Source: Butyricicoccus porcorum (GTDB lineage Bacteria; Bacillota; Clostridia; Oscillospirales; Butyricicoccaceae). Taken from it: a stretch of 64,000 bases of DNA. Positions 50,721 through 58,621 of this stretch are shown here, one piece after another. Position numbers and translations under genes: made by a program. The first letter of the stretch is position 1, and each line of letters opens with the position of its first letter. The DNA lies in assembly GCF_002157465.1 (NCBI RefSeq), contig NZ_NHOC01000004.1, positions 206,640 through 270,639 of the forward strand, in the 5' to 3' direction. The notes beneath the pieces were generated by a model. It was not told the DNA's origin, did no database searches, and saw only the letters and a program-made list of their open reading frames with translations.

Positions 50721-50972
50721 TCAGTCCTCAATGATTTCGTCGACATAGGGCGTGAGCTTTGCGATCAATCCTCTGGTGTCGCGCTTCGTGTCCTGCAACA
50801 GCTCTGCGTCATCAATCAGATTGACCCACACGGCATACCGCCCGTCATCGTGAAGCGTGACCTCCAGCTCCGGCCAGAGCGAATACTGCTTCGGTGTATA
50901 GCGGTCATCGCCCTCGAACAGAATACGTGCGGCAGGCACAATGTGCTTGCCCATAAAGATCAGGCGCTTCAT
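50721..50972 (-). CDS. Small hypothetical protein
   Basis: 83 residues starting MKRLIFMGKHIVPAARILFEG, overlapping the yqeY stop by 4 bp, which argues that it is a real operon member. No membrane segment; mixed alpha/beta with an acidic C-terminus. Not recognised. Confidence 0.7.
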   Translation of the reverse strand: MKRLIFMGKHIVPAARILFEGDDRYTPKQYSLWPELEVTLHDDGRYAVWVNLIDDAELLQDTKRDTRGLIAKLTPYVDEIIED

Positions 50973-51418
50973 CCCTTGAGCATCTCCCCGACAATCTGAT
51001 TGACCAGCTTGCCGTCCGCCTTGCCCTTGACCTGCGGCATCAGGTGCTTCATCACCGGGCCCTTATCGCGCGGGGTCGGCACGGTAATCTGGAGCTGATC
51101 GAGTACGGACTGTACCAGCGCGCGAATCTGCTCCTCACCCATTTCCTCCGGAGCAAATTCCTTATAAATATCCAGCTTGAACTGGCACTCGCTGCGGATG
51201 TCCTCACGGTCAGCCGGAGCAGCGTCCATCGTCTCACGGGTCTGCTTGATTTCCTTTTTGATAATCGCATCCTCTTCTGCTTCGGTCAGATCTTCCCGCT
51301 TGTCCTTTGCCTTCGCCTTGAGGGCAGAGAGCAGCAGGGACAGCGCATCCTTGCGCGCGGAATCCTTCGCCTTAAGTGCTTCCATCATTTGCTTCTGAAT
51401 TTCCTTTGTCTTGGACAT
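50969..51418 (-). CDS. yqeY: GatB/YqeY domain protein
   Basis: 149 residues from the ATG at 51418, preceded by AGGAGG. Helical YqeY family: MMEALKAKDSARKDALSLLLSALKAK, then the C-terminal GKVMKHLMPQVKGKADGKLV-like segment shared with the tail of GatB, which binds tRNA. Its cellular role is unclear. Confidence 0.92.
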   Translation of the reverse strand: MSKTKEIQKQMMEALKAKDSARKDALSLLLSALKAKAKDKREDLTEAEEDAIIKKEIKQTRETMDAAPADREDIRSECQFKLDIYKEFAPEEMGEEQIRALVQSVLDQLQITVPTPRDKGPVMKHLMPQVKGKADGKLVNQIVGEMLKG

Positions 51419-51488
51419 TTTGGTATCCTCCTGTAAAAAAATAACGGAACACAGGAAACCTCCTCCCGCGTTCCGTCCATGTGCTTCT

Positions 51489-52193
51489 TTATCCGAACCG
51501 CCTGGATCGGAACCATTTTTGGAAAAATCCACTTTTCTCCTGCGTGTCTTCCATCTGCGGCACAGGTTCCTCCATCTGTACAGACGGCTCCGCTTCGCGG
51601 TATTCTGCGCCAGTCTGCACGCAGGTCAGAACCTGTTCCAGCTCTGTTGCCGCCGCATCTGCCTGTACATGCCGCATCTCTTCCAACACGGCAATCAGCC
51701 ATGCCGTATTGCAGGTTTTCGTGCAGCCGACCTGCTTCATATGTGCTGCAATGGTCTGGCGTGCGCGCCGCATGGCGCGCTTGATCTCGATATCCGGCTG
51801 GGACAAAATCTCCGCCGCCTGCGGCGCGGAGCAGCCATCTCCACAGAGCAGCAGCAGCGCCGTACGCTCCTGCCGCGGCAAGCCGGAAATCACGCGGTAT
51901 GCTTCCGCGCTGTCACCCGACAGCGCAGGAATGTTGCGCCCGATATCCTCCGGCTGCCGGAGCAGCTCGTCGAACGCAATGCGTCCAATCCAGACGCGCA
52001 GGTCACTCGGGGAACGCAGCGAGGAGACCTCATTCCATGCACGGCGATAAATCTGCGTCACGGCGGTTCCGATATACGGACAGCCAAGTACGGCGGCCAT
52101 CATCCAGATATTCGGCGCAGTGTGCTCGAACAGGCAGGTAAGGCCTTCGGTTTCGCCGCGGTGCGCGAGGGCAATGGCATCCGCCAACGTCAT
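51489..52193 (-). CDS. Divergent ECF-sigma-like protein
   Basis: 234 residues. The first 150 resemble a reduced sigma-70 factor: a region-2-like helix block (LADAIALAHRGETEGLTCLFEHTAPNIW, VTQIYRRAWNEV) and a region-4-like helix-turn-helix (LPRQERTALLLLCGDGCSAPQAAEIL ... IKRAMRRARQTI). The -10 recognition part is weak, and the last 80 residues are a non-sigma extension with acidic Gln/Glu-rich sequence. No anti-sigma gene adjoins it. It could be an ECF factor with a regulatory tail or a degenerate relative. Confidence 0.65.
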   Translation of the reverse strand: MTLADAIALAHRGETEGLTCLFEHTAPNIWMMAAVLGCPYIGTAVTQIYRRAWNEVSSLRSPSDLRVWIGRIAFDELLRQPEDIGRNIPALSGDSAEAYRVISGLPRQERTALLLLCGDGCSAPQAAEILSQPDIEIKRAMRRARQTIAAHMKQVGCTKTCNTAWLIAVLEEMRHVQADAAATELEQVLTCVQTGAEYREAEPSVQMEEPVPQMEDTQEKSGFFQKWFRSRRFG

Positions 52194-52323
52194 GCAGTTC
52201 TCCTCCTTTCGTTATCCCAAGAATATAATCATACACCTTTTCACATAGATTTTCCATATGTGGTTTTACCAATTTTTCTGCACAGTTTTTGGTATTTCCC
52301 GTGCCTGCGCCGTGCAGAAAGGG

Positions 52324-52359
52324 TAAAAAATCGCATGGCCACACAGGCAGCCATGCGAT
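52324..52359 (-). terminator. Terminator of the CD1247-type gene
   Basis: Stem ATCGCATGGC/GCCATGCGAT (52330-52339 with 52350-52359), 10-nt loop, then TTTTTT on the minus strand. Confidence 0.85.
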
Positions 52360-52380
52360 CTGTTTCAGACTTGCGAACGG

Positions 52381-52920
52381 TCAGTCATCATCCGTGTCGT
52401 CATCCTCGTCGAGGTCGTCCTCTGCATCCGGCTCTTCGTCGGAATCGAATTCAATCTCCGGGAAATCATCTGCCGGGATATCGTCCTCCGGAATATCGCC
52501 CTCCGGGATATCATCCAGCGAAAAATCCCCATCCAGCGCGGACATATCGAATTCCAGTTCCTCGCCGCAGGCCGGGCACGCAATGCTTCCCTGGCTGAGT
52601 GCAGCCTCATCGACATAAATTTCCTCGCCGCAGCTCGGGCAGACAACCTCGAACAGCTCACTGTCCGGATCATATGCCATGTCGTCGGGTTCGACGTCCT
52701 CTTCGTCATAGGAATCATCATCGTCATAGATATCCTCAATCATGGCGTCAATGACTTCCTGCAATGCTTCGTTTTCTTCCTCCAGGTCGGTGATGGACAG
52801 CGCCATATCCTCCAGCAGATCGATGATCTCTTTGAAAAGACGGCCCTCTTTTTTATCCACATTGACTTCAAAGCCTTCAAACAGGCCGCGCACATACGCG
52901 ACGCGCTCGGTAACAGTCAT
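52381..52920 (-). CDS. CD1247-type protein with zinc ribbon and acidic tail
   Basis: 179 residues. The N-terminal 55 residues (VAYVRGLFEGFEVNVDKKEGRLF ... LEEENEALQEVIDAM) match the CD1247 N-terminal domain, a helical dimer. An acidic linker is followed by a zinc ribbon, VCPSCGEEIYVDEA and IACPACGEELEF (CxxC twice), and a 60-residue tail of Asp/Glu/Ile/Pro repeats (IPEGDIPEDDIPADDFPE). Role unknown; the ribbon suggests contact with nucleic acid or the transcription/translation machinery. It follows efp by 65 bp. Confidence 0.85.
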   Translation of the reverse strand: MTVTERVAYVRGLFEGFEVNVDKKEGRLFKEIIDLLEDMALSITDLEEENEALQEVIDAMIEDIYDDDDSYDEEDVEPDDMAYDPDSELFEVVCPSCGEEIYVDEAALSQGSIACPACGEELEFDMSALDGDFSLDDIPEGDIPEDDIPADDFPEIEFDSDEEPDAEDDLDEDDDTDDD

Positions 52921-52985
52921 GGTTCCATTCCTCCTTATCTGGCAAACGCCGGATGCTCAGGTTCCCGGCTCACAAAAAGGACAAA

Positions 52986-53546
52986 TCAGCCCTTTGCGCG
53001 CTCGAGGTACTCGCCGGTACGGGTGTCGATCTTGATCTTCTCGCCCTGGTCGATGAACAGCGGAACCTTTACGGTTGCGCCGGTCTCAACGACAGCCGGC
53101 TTCAGGGTGTTGGTAGCCGTGTTGCCCTTGAAGCCCGGATCGGTCTCGGTGATTTCGAGCTCAACGAACATCGGCGGCTCAACAGCAAATACATTGCCCT
53201 TGTAAGACAGGATCTTGCACATCATTTCTTCCTTGACAAAGCGGAAGTCATCGCCCAGGATATCCTTGCCGATCGGCTCCTGCTCATAGGTTTCCATATC
53301 CATGAAGTAGTACAGATCGCCGTCGTTGTACAGGTACTGCATGTCCTTGCGCTCAACGAATGCTTCGTCGTACTTATCATTCGGGTTGAAGGAACGCTCG
53401 GTAACAGCACCGGTCATGACGTTCTTCATCTTGGTACGGACGAAAGCTGCGCCCTTACCCGGCTTTACGTGCTGGAAACTAACTACCTGGTAAACCTGTC
53501 CATCCATTTCAAAGGTTACACCGTTACGAAATTCGCCTGCGGTCAT
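52986..53546 (-). CDS. efp: Elongation factor P
   Basis: Binds stalled ribosomes at polyproline sequences and stimulates peptide bond formation. 186 residues, three beta-barrel domains. The tip loop KPGKGAAF carries Lys31, the position modified or reaching the peptidyl transferase centre. The C-terminal signature [20 protein letters not shown] is present. Own promoter at 53601-53629. Confidence 0.98.
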   Translation of the reverse strand: MTAGEFRNGVTFEMDGQVYQVVSFQHVKPGKGAAFVRTKMKNVMTGAVTERSFNPNDKYDEAFVERKDMQYLYNDGDLYYFMDMETYEQEPIGKDILGDDFRFVKEEMMCKILSYKGNVFAVEPPMFVELEITETDPGFKGNTATNTLKPAVVETGATVKVPLFIDQGEKIKIDTRTGEYLERAKG

Positions 53547-53600
53547 AAATAAAGTCCTCCATATAAAAGAATAAAATGTCTTTTTATTAAATCTCTTATT

Positions 53601-53629
53601 ATTCTACCCTATTGTACGTACTTTTGCAA
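53601..53629 (-). promoter_or_regulatory. efp: Promoter of efp
   Basis: Minus-strand TTGCAA (53629-53624), 17 bp, TAGAAT (53606-53601). Confidence 0.75.
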
Positions 53630-53633
53630 GCAC

Positions 53634-54695
53634 TTAGCCGCAAATTACCAGTTCTTTCGGCGCATTTGTCAGGTTGCGGCAGCCATCTGGCGTGATGCAC
53701 AGCATGTCTTCAATGCGCACACCGAATTTTCCGGGCAGGTAGATACCCGGCTCGGCAGAGATAATATTGCCCGCCTCGAGGGGATTGGTGTTGTTCGGCG
53801 CGGCGACAGGTGTTTCATGAATGTCAATGCCGATGCCATGACCAAAGCTGTGACCAAAGTATGGGCCATAGCCCGCCTGCACGATGACATCACGCGCCGC
53901 CTTGTCCACATCGCGCCCACTGACGCCCGGCTTAGCTGCGGCAATGCCTGCGCGCTGTGCCTCGAGCACAATGTCATACACCTTGCGCATTTCATCGGTC
54001 ACATGCCCAACCGCGACTGTGCGTGTCATATCCGAGCAATATCCCTCGACGGTGCAGCCAAAGTCCATTGTCACGAAATCGCCCGCCTCAATTTTCTTAT
54101 CAGACGGCACGCCGTGCGGCATGGACGATTTGGTACCGGAGACGACAATCGGCTCAAACGACATCGCTTCTCCGCCGTAATCGAGCATGCGATAGGTCAG
54201 CAGCGCCGCGATATGCTTCTCCGTCACACCCGGACGGATGTCATTCAGAACCTCCTCCAGTGCGCGCTCCGCAATGCGCTGTGCGGCAACACAGCAGTCG
54301 ATTTCCTGCTGGCATTTGACCTCGCGCAGTCTGCTGAGCAGCGTACCCATCGGTCTCAGCTTCGCAGCCAGCGCACGCTCCCATTGCGCATGGTCGGCAC
54401 AGGTCATAAACCCCTCTTCAAAGGCAAGCGTGTGCACATCGTCCTGTGCACAGACGGCATTGACCATCCGCGCATAGGAGCCTTTTACCTGCTCAACGAC
54501 AAAGCCTTCGCCAATGCGTTTTTTTGCCGCTTCGATATAACGGAAATCTGTAAACAGATAACCGCCCTTTTGGTCAATCAGGCACACGCCCGCCGAGGAC
54601 GGAAAACCGGTCGCATACCGGCGGTTCTGCGGACTGGTAATCAGCACCGCATCGACGTCCGCCTCACGCAGTGCAGTTTGAATTTGTTTCAGCAT
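53634..54695 (-). CDS. Xaa-Pro aminopeptidase/dipeptidase (M24 family)
   Basis: 353 residues: creatinase-like N-terminal domain (TSPQNRRYATGFPSSAGVCLI) and pita-bread metallopeptidase domain. Two-metal ligands: MDFGCTVEGYCSDMTRT (both Asp), FGHSFGHGIGIDIHE (His), ISAEPGIYLPG (Glu) and GVRIEDMLCI (Glu). Next to efp, the common Firmicute pairing of a proline peptidase with EF-P. Confidence 0.95.
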   Translation of the reverse strand: MLKQIQTALREADVDAVLITSPQNRRYATGFPSSAGVCLIDQKGGYLFTDFRYIEAAKKRIGEGFVVEQVKGSYARMVNAVCAQDDVHTLAFEEGFMTCADHAQWERALAAKLRPMGTLLSRLREVKCQQEIDCCVAAQRIAERALEEVLNDIRPGVTEKHIAALLTYRMLDYGGEAMSFEPIVVSGTKSSMPHGVPSDKKIEAGDFVTMDFGCTVEGYCSDMTRTVAVGHVTDEMRKVYDIVLEAQRAGIAAAKPGVSGRDVDKAARDVIVQAGYGPYFGHSFGHGIGIDIHETPVAAPNNTNPLEAGNIISAEPGIYLPGKFGVRIEDMLCITPDGCRNLTNAPKELVICG

Positions 54696-54698
54696 AAG

Positions 54699-55580
54699 TC
54701 ATACCTTCTTGTCTATTGCAGAAAATTGTTTCATATACTCTTGATAACAGCGCATCATTGCCGCGGCATCCTCCGCCTGCGTACCCGCCGATTCACAGAT
54801 AAATCGGGGCGTATAGCCGCGTGCAGCGGTCTCCTGCGCGACCGCGTCGAATTTCGGGCCATACACGGTGTCGGAAAAGGTCAGATGGCGCACCTCGCCG
54901 CCCTTCCCATATTCAATCTTGGAAAAGTGGCTGTGGAATACGCGCGCACGTTCCATACCGATGGTGTTTTCCATCAGGTCAAACAGTGCCGCTACATCCT
55001 CACGGGTACACATGCCGCCGTGCGTGCGCGCATTAAGATGGCCGAAGTCGATACACGGCAGCAGCCGGTCATCGAGTGCCACCAGCTCCATGATCTCCTC
55101 TGCTGTGCCGATGACATTGATTTTGCCCATTGTTTCCAGACAAATGGTGACATCGTCATAACCTGCCGCATCGCGCTGTTCGAGAATGCGGCGCACGTTA
55201 TCACGGCTGTTTTCCATTGCCTGCGCGCGGCTGCGCTTGCCCACACCGCCCGTATGCACAACAATGCGGTCTGCACCCATATCATGTGCCGCGCGGCAGC
55301 TCTCCAGCACATAGCGCGCATTCTTCTCGCGCTGTACGTCATCATCCGTCGAGAGATTGATAAAATACGGTGCATGCAGCGACAACGTAATGCCGTTATC
55401 ACGGGCTGCCTGACCGATTTTCTGTGCGGTCTCCGTGCCGACGCGCACGCCGCGCCCGCACTGGTATTCATACGCTGTCAGCCCCATCTGCGCGAGCCAC
55501 GCCGGTGCATCCGCAGTCGCGCGAAAACCTGCCGCGGCAAATGACTCCGCATTGCCCGCGGGTCCGAATACTGCTTCCAT
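54699..55580 (-). CDS. AP-endonuclease-family-2 TIM-barrel protein (Nfo-like)
   Basis: 293 residues from the ATG at 55580 (AGAAGG 6 nt upstream). Metal ligands of the endonuclease IV fold are visible: LSLHAPYFINLS (His), IVVHTGGVGK (His), ICLETMGKINVIG (Glu), PCIDFGHLNARTHG (Asp, His) and HSHFSKIEYG (His). The active site favours deoxyribonuclease IV (apurinic site repair), though sequence divergence leaves a sugar isomerase possible. 3 bp upstream of the peptidase gene, same direction. Confidence 0.85.
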   Translation of the reverse strand: MEAVFGPAGNAESFAAAGFRATADAPAWLAQMGLTAYEYQCGRGVRVGTETAQKIGQAARDNGITLSLHAPYFINLSTDDDVQREKNARYVLESCRAAHDMGADRIVVHTGGVGKRSRAQAMENSRDNVRRILEQRDAAGYDDVTICLETMGKINVIGTAEEIMELVALDDRLLPCIDFGHLNARTHGGMCTREDVAALFDLMENTIGMERARVFHSHFSKIEYGKGGEVRHLTFSDTVYGPKFDAVAQETAARGYTPRFICESAGTQAEDAAAMMRCYQEYMKQFSAIDKKV

Positions 55581-55686
55581 TTCATGCCTTCTTTCATCTT
55601 TGGGAACCATTTTGACTGTAAAAATGCAGCCTTACTTAGTGTACTTGATTTTTCACTGAAATGCAACGTGATCGGAGGAAAACAGC

Positions 55687-56457
55687 ATGGAGAACCGAAC
55701 AAACTGGATCATTGCCGCCGCCGGAATCGATGCTGTGCGCACGCGGGAGGCAGGGCTGACCTGTCTGCACCTGTGCACGCAGCTCTCTCTGGAGGGGCGT
55801 TTTGTCCCGCTGGCTCATCCCGCCAGTGCCCGTGGAGATTTTCTCGGCATTACAGACAGCGGCGGCGTGCCGCGCGGCTGTGATCTGTTTGCCGCCGAAG
55901 CGATCTCCGCCGCGCAGGAGCGCGGCTGCGCCGGCATCATGGCGGATTTTGAGCGCCCGCTGTTGCAGGAGCTGACCGCCGCACTGGACCGTGAAGCCCA
56001 CCGCGCCGGGCTGCCGCTGCTCATCCCACTGCCGCTCGCGGAATATGCACCAAACGCCTGCGCCATCGCGGACACAGCGATTTCCGGCGGCAGTCTCGAG
56101 GGGCGTTTTTCTGAGCTGCTCCGACGCTTCGGGCGCGGGCGCATCGCCGCACAGCTGGTTTGCTCGTGTGCGGATTTTCCCCTCCCCTGTGCCAATCCGA
56201 ACGGCACGCCACTGTCGCCTGAGGAATTTCAAAAGCTGCTGCACCGCACCGGTTCCACAGTTTTTTTCTCCCGCGAGCTGTGCGCAAAATATTTCACCTA
56301 TTCCGACGGAGACCATGCACATTTCGTCCTGTTCGACGACGCGGATACGCTGCGCACCAAGGCGCGCCTGCTGCGCGGCCTGGGCGTCTCCCGCCTGCTG
56401 GCGGTATATCCCGACGCCTGTCGCATGGGGCTTCTGACCCCTGTACAAAAAAGATGA
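55687..56457 (+). CDS. Hypothetical protein, possibly a TIM-barrel of the glycoside hydrolase 18 type
   Basis: 256 residues, no signal peptide, no membrane segment. The alternating beta/alpha pattern (LTCLHLCTQLSLEGRFVPLA, CAGIMADFERPLLQELT, GLPLLIPLPLAEYA, LRTKARLLRGLGVSRLLAVYP) suggests a barrel, and GIMADFE resembles the active-site strand of GH18-like proteins but lacks the full DxxDxDxE. I do not recognise the family. Codon use is normal, with an unusually high Ala/Arg content. Convergent with the DUF2798 gene. Confidence 0.65.
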   Translation: MENRTNWIIAAAGIDAVRTREAGLTCLHLCTQLSLEGRFVPLAHPASARGDFLGITDSGGVPRGCDLFAAEAISAAQERGCAGIMADFERPLLQELTAALDREAHRAGLPLLIPLPLAEYAPNACAIADTAISGGSLEGRFSELLRRFGRGRIAAQLVCSCADFPLPCANPNGTPLSPEEFQKLLHRTGSTVFFSRELCAKYFTYSDGDHAHFVLFDDADTLRTKARLLRGLGVSRLLAVYPDACRMGLLTPVQKR

Positions 56458-56481
56458 CCGCAGGTCGTGTTACCTGCGGTC
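56445..56481 (-). terminator. Terminator of the DUF2798 gene
   Basis: Perfect 10-bp stem GACCGCAGGT/ACCTGCGGTC (56456-56465 with 56472-56481), loop CGTGTT; minus strand continues ATCTTTTTT. The T tract lies within the last codons of the convergent gene. Confidence 0.85.
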
Positions 56482-56493
56482 TGAGGAAAAAGA

Positions 56494-57000
56494 TCAGTGA
56501 TTGTTGGGGAACAGCTTTCCGAACAGCCAGTGCGTGAACGGCGCTGCCGCAAACATGTTCCAGAAAAACGCCATCGGGAAATTTTTCAGGAATGTGCCGA
56601 CCCAAATGGCGGGCAGCTGAACAATCGGCGCACCGCCGAGAATGAGATTGAACAGAATGGATGCAACCATGCTCATGGTCGGGCACATCACAGCGACCGT
56701 ACCTGCCTGCCGCATCAGCTGACAGAAATACGGGTTGTCTGTCTCCGGATTGCAGTGGCGTGCCATAAACCGGGCGCCCAGTCGATTGCCCCACAGATTG
56801 GAAAACAGAAAGACGAACACGCCCATGTACAGCGCTTCCTTAAACGCCTCCCAGAACACGATGTCGGTCATGTTGCTGAATCCGCCCGCCGACAGGTTAA
56901 AGCCCATCTTGATAGCGATGTTGTAGACCTCCATGCCGTATGCCATCGCATACGACATAATCAGCCCGAAAATGATGCCCTGTGTCTTTGTCTTCGGCAT
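56494..57000 (-). CDS. DUF2798 membrane protein
   Basis: 168 residues from the ATG at 57000, after AGGAGGAG. Two DUF2798-type repeats: MPKTKTQGIIFGLIMSYAMAYG and the later GTVAVMCPTMSMVASILFN. Four membrane segments. Function of the family is unknown. Its leader resembles that of the MATE exporter (see 57058-57170), hinting at stress- or drug-linked expression. Confidence 0.88.
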   Translation of the reverse strand: MPKTKTQGIIFGLIMSYAMAYGMEVYNIAIKMGFNLSAGGFSNMTDIVFWEAFKEALYMGVFVFLFSNLWGNRLGARFMARHCNPETDNPYFCQLMRQAGTVAVMCPTMSMVASILFNLILGGAPIVQLPAIWVGTFLKNFPMAFFWNMFAAAPFTHWLFGKLFPNNH

Positions 57001-57057
57001 ATGTATCTCCTCCTGCGCACAATGCGCAATATAATGTGAATCCCCGCCTTGCATGCA

Positions 57058-57170
57058 AAGAAAAAAGCGCATAATATCCGAACTCGGATATTACACGCTT
57101 TGCGATAACCAAATACATCTTTGTGCTACACGGTATCTTTATTTTCGCACATGCTGTGGCAAAAAGTCAA
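57058..57170 (-). promoter_or_regulatory. Promoter plus leader terminator (attenuator candidate) of the DUF2798 gene
   Basis: Minus-strand TTGACT (57170-57165), 18 bp, GAAAAT (57146-57141), then six nt and ACCGTGTAGC (57134-57125). A two-part hairpin, AAGCG/CGCTT outside and TAATATCCG/CGGATATTA inside (57065-57100), is followed by TTTTTT. The DUF2798 ATG lies 57 nt further on. Spacing and the ACCGNGTAGC start match the MATE leader at 30880-30967. Confidence 0.5.
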
Positions 57171-57192
57171 GGAACATTTTTTGCAGGAGTAC

Positions 57193-57229
57193 AAAAAAAT
57201 GCGGTACAGCCGAAGCCATACCGCATTTT
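57193..57229 (-). terminator. Terminator of the zinc-ribbon membrane protein gene
   Basis: Stem AATGCGGTA/TACCGCATT (57198-57206 with 57219-57227), then TTTTTTT on the minus strand. Confidence 0.85.
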
Positions 57230-57246
57230 CCGTTTTCAGAAGTACC

Positions 57247-57561
57247 TTACCAGACCTGATTTCCCTTGCTGTCCATAAACGAACGTTTGCAGTACCGGCA
57301 TTCGAGCACCGGGCCGATCAGCGGCAGCGGCTTATGGCAGTTCGGGCAGCGCCATTTGACCATGTTGATGGCATAAAATACAACCACACAGAGAATGGCA
57401 GCATAGCCCAGACGGTTTGCAATCAGGTTGTTTGCATCCTGCGTTGCAAAACAGATCACGCATGAGATGACGATCATGGCAATTCCTGCCATCAGCACAT
57501 AAAATGCGATGCGGTGCCACTTGCGGTACGGTTTTTCTTCACGGAACGGCGTTTTTGCCAT
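57247..57561 (-). CDS. Membrane protein with C-terminal zinc ribbon
   Basis: 104 residues: two membrane segments (about 18-40 and 48-66) followed by a CxxC pair, RCPNCHKPLPLIGPV then ECRYCKRSF, i.e. a zinc-ribbon. Not recognised beyond that; similar small membrane zinc-ribbon proteins are common in Clostridia. Confidence 0.8.
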   Translation of the reverse strand: MAKTPFREEKPYRKWHRIAFYVLMAGIAMIVISCVICFATQDANNLIANRLGYAAILCVVVFYAINMVKWRCPNCHKPLPLIGPVLECRYCKRSFMDSKGNQVW

Positions 57562-57659
57562 ATATGATCTCTCCTGTTACTTTTTTCTTTTTATTTTAAC
57601 ACATTCCCCCACGGGATGCAACGCCATGCGCTGCCATCCGCGTGAAAAACGGAAATCTC

Positions 57660-57803
57660 TTAGCAGCAGTCACAGGAATTGCCGCCATTGCAGCCGCCAT
57701 TGCCGCCCCAGCCGAACGAACCGCCGCCGCAGCAGAAGATCAGGATCAGGATGATAATCCAGCAGCAGTCAAAACCGCCGAAGCCACACGAATTGTTGCA
57801 CAT
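57660..57803 (-). CDS. Small Cys/Gly-rich hydrophobic protein (YjcZ-like)
   Basis: 47 residues beginning MCNNSCGFGGFDCCWIIILI, after CAGGAGGAAT. A central hydrophobic segment (WIIILILIFCC, 15-25) is flanked by Gly/Cys/Asn-rich ends finishing CNGGNSCDCC. Nine Cys in 47 residues. Layout resembles the short YjcZ-type proteins linked with spores, but the Cys content is much higher. No other small gene adjoins it. Confidence 0.7.
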   Translation of the reverse strand: MCNNSCGFGGFDCCWIIILILIFCCGGGSFGWGGNGGCNGGNSCDCC

Positions 57804-57887
57804 AACAAATTCCTCCTGTTTCATAATTTCATTCTCATAGTATTGGGTGGACAGGCCGGAGGTGCAGGCAAAGCGAAGTTTTTTCCA

Positions 57888-57924
57888 AAAAGATCAGCCC
57901 GCCCCGCCAAAGCGGAACGGGCTG
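57888..57924 (-). terminator. Terminator of rex
   Basis: Stem CAGCCCG/CGGGCTG (57895-57901 with 57918-57924) enclosing a CCGC/GCGG pair; minus strand continues ATCTTTTTGG. Confidence 0.75.
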
Positions 57925-57939
57925 TATCTGTTTCCCGTG

Positions 57940-58593
57940 TTATTCGCCGAACTCAAACGGATCCGTCGCCTTCATGTGATAACACAGCTTCATCAGTGAA
58001 TCGGAAAAATGCACATTTTCCACCGGAACGCCGAGATGATCCTGACGCAGCGACACATTGGAGAAATTCCAGATGCCGCGCACACCACAGCGCACCAGGC
58101 GCTCGGAGACCAACTGTGCCTGGTCGGCCGGAACGCACAGCACCGCGATATCCGGACGCTCACGCTCACAGAACAGCTCCAGGTCATGCAGCGCATGCAC
58201 CGGAATGCCGCGGAAATCGCGGCCAATGACCTCCGCAGCTGTGTCAAATGCTGCAATTGGGCGGACGCCGCAGAAAGAAAAGTCAAAATTGCGAAGCAGG
58301 GCGCGGCCGAGATTGCCCACCCCCAGCAGGATGGCGCGCTGACTGCCGGCGACGCCGAGAATGCGTTCCAGCTCGACAATCAGCTTGTCCACACTGTATC
58401 CGTAGCCCTGCTGACCGAAGCCACCGAAGCAGCTCAGATCCTGCCGGATCTGCGACGCAGTCAAATCCATCTGCGCTGCCAGATCCTTGGACGAAATTCG
58501 TCCGACTCCTTCATTTGCCAGCTGGCGAAGTGTGCGGTAATAGCGCGGCAGACGGCTTATGACTGCCTTGGATACATGCTTTGCGTTTTCCAC
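57940..58593 (-). CDS. rex: Redox-sensing transcriptional repressor Rex
   Basis: Senses the NADH/NAD+ ratio and represses fermentation genes when NADH is low. 217 residues: N-terminal winged helix (VISRLPRYYRTLRQL, ISSKDLAAQMDLTASQIRQDLSCFGGFG) and Rossmann domain (ILLGVGNLGRALL). C-terminal helix for domain swap present. Located behind icd in the same direction, 28 bp away. Confidence 0.97.
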   Translation of the reverse strand: MENAKHVSKAVISRLPRYYRTLRQLANEGVGRISSKDLAAQMDLTASQIRQDLSCFGGFGQQGYGYSVDKLIVELERILGVAGSQRAILLGVGNLGRALLRNFDFSFCGVRPIAAFDTAAEVIGRDFRGIPVHALHDLELFCERERPDIAVLCVPADQAQLVSERLVRCGVRGIWNFSNVSLRQDHLGVPVENVHFSDSLMKLCYHMKATDPFEFGE

Positions 58594-58621
58594 GGATAAT
58601 CCTCCTGAGTTCCTTTCTTAA

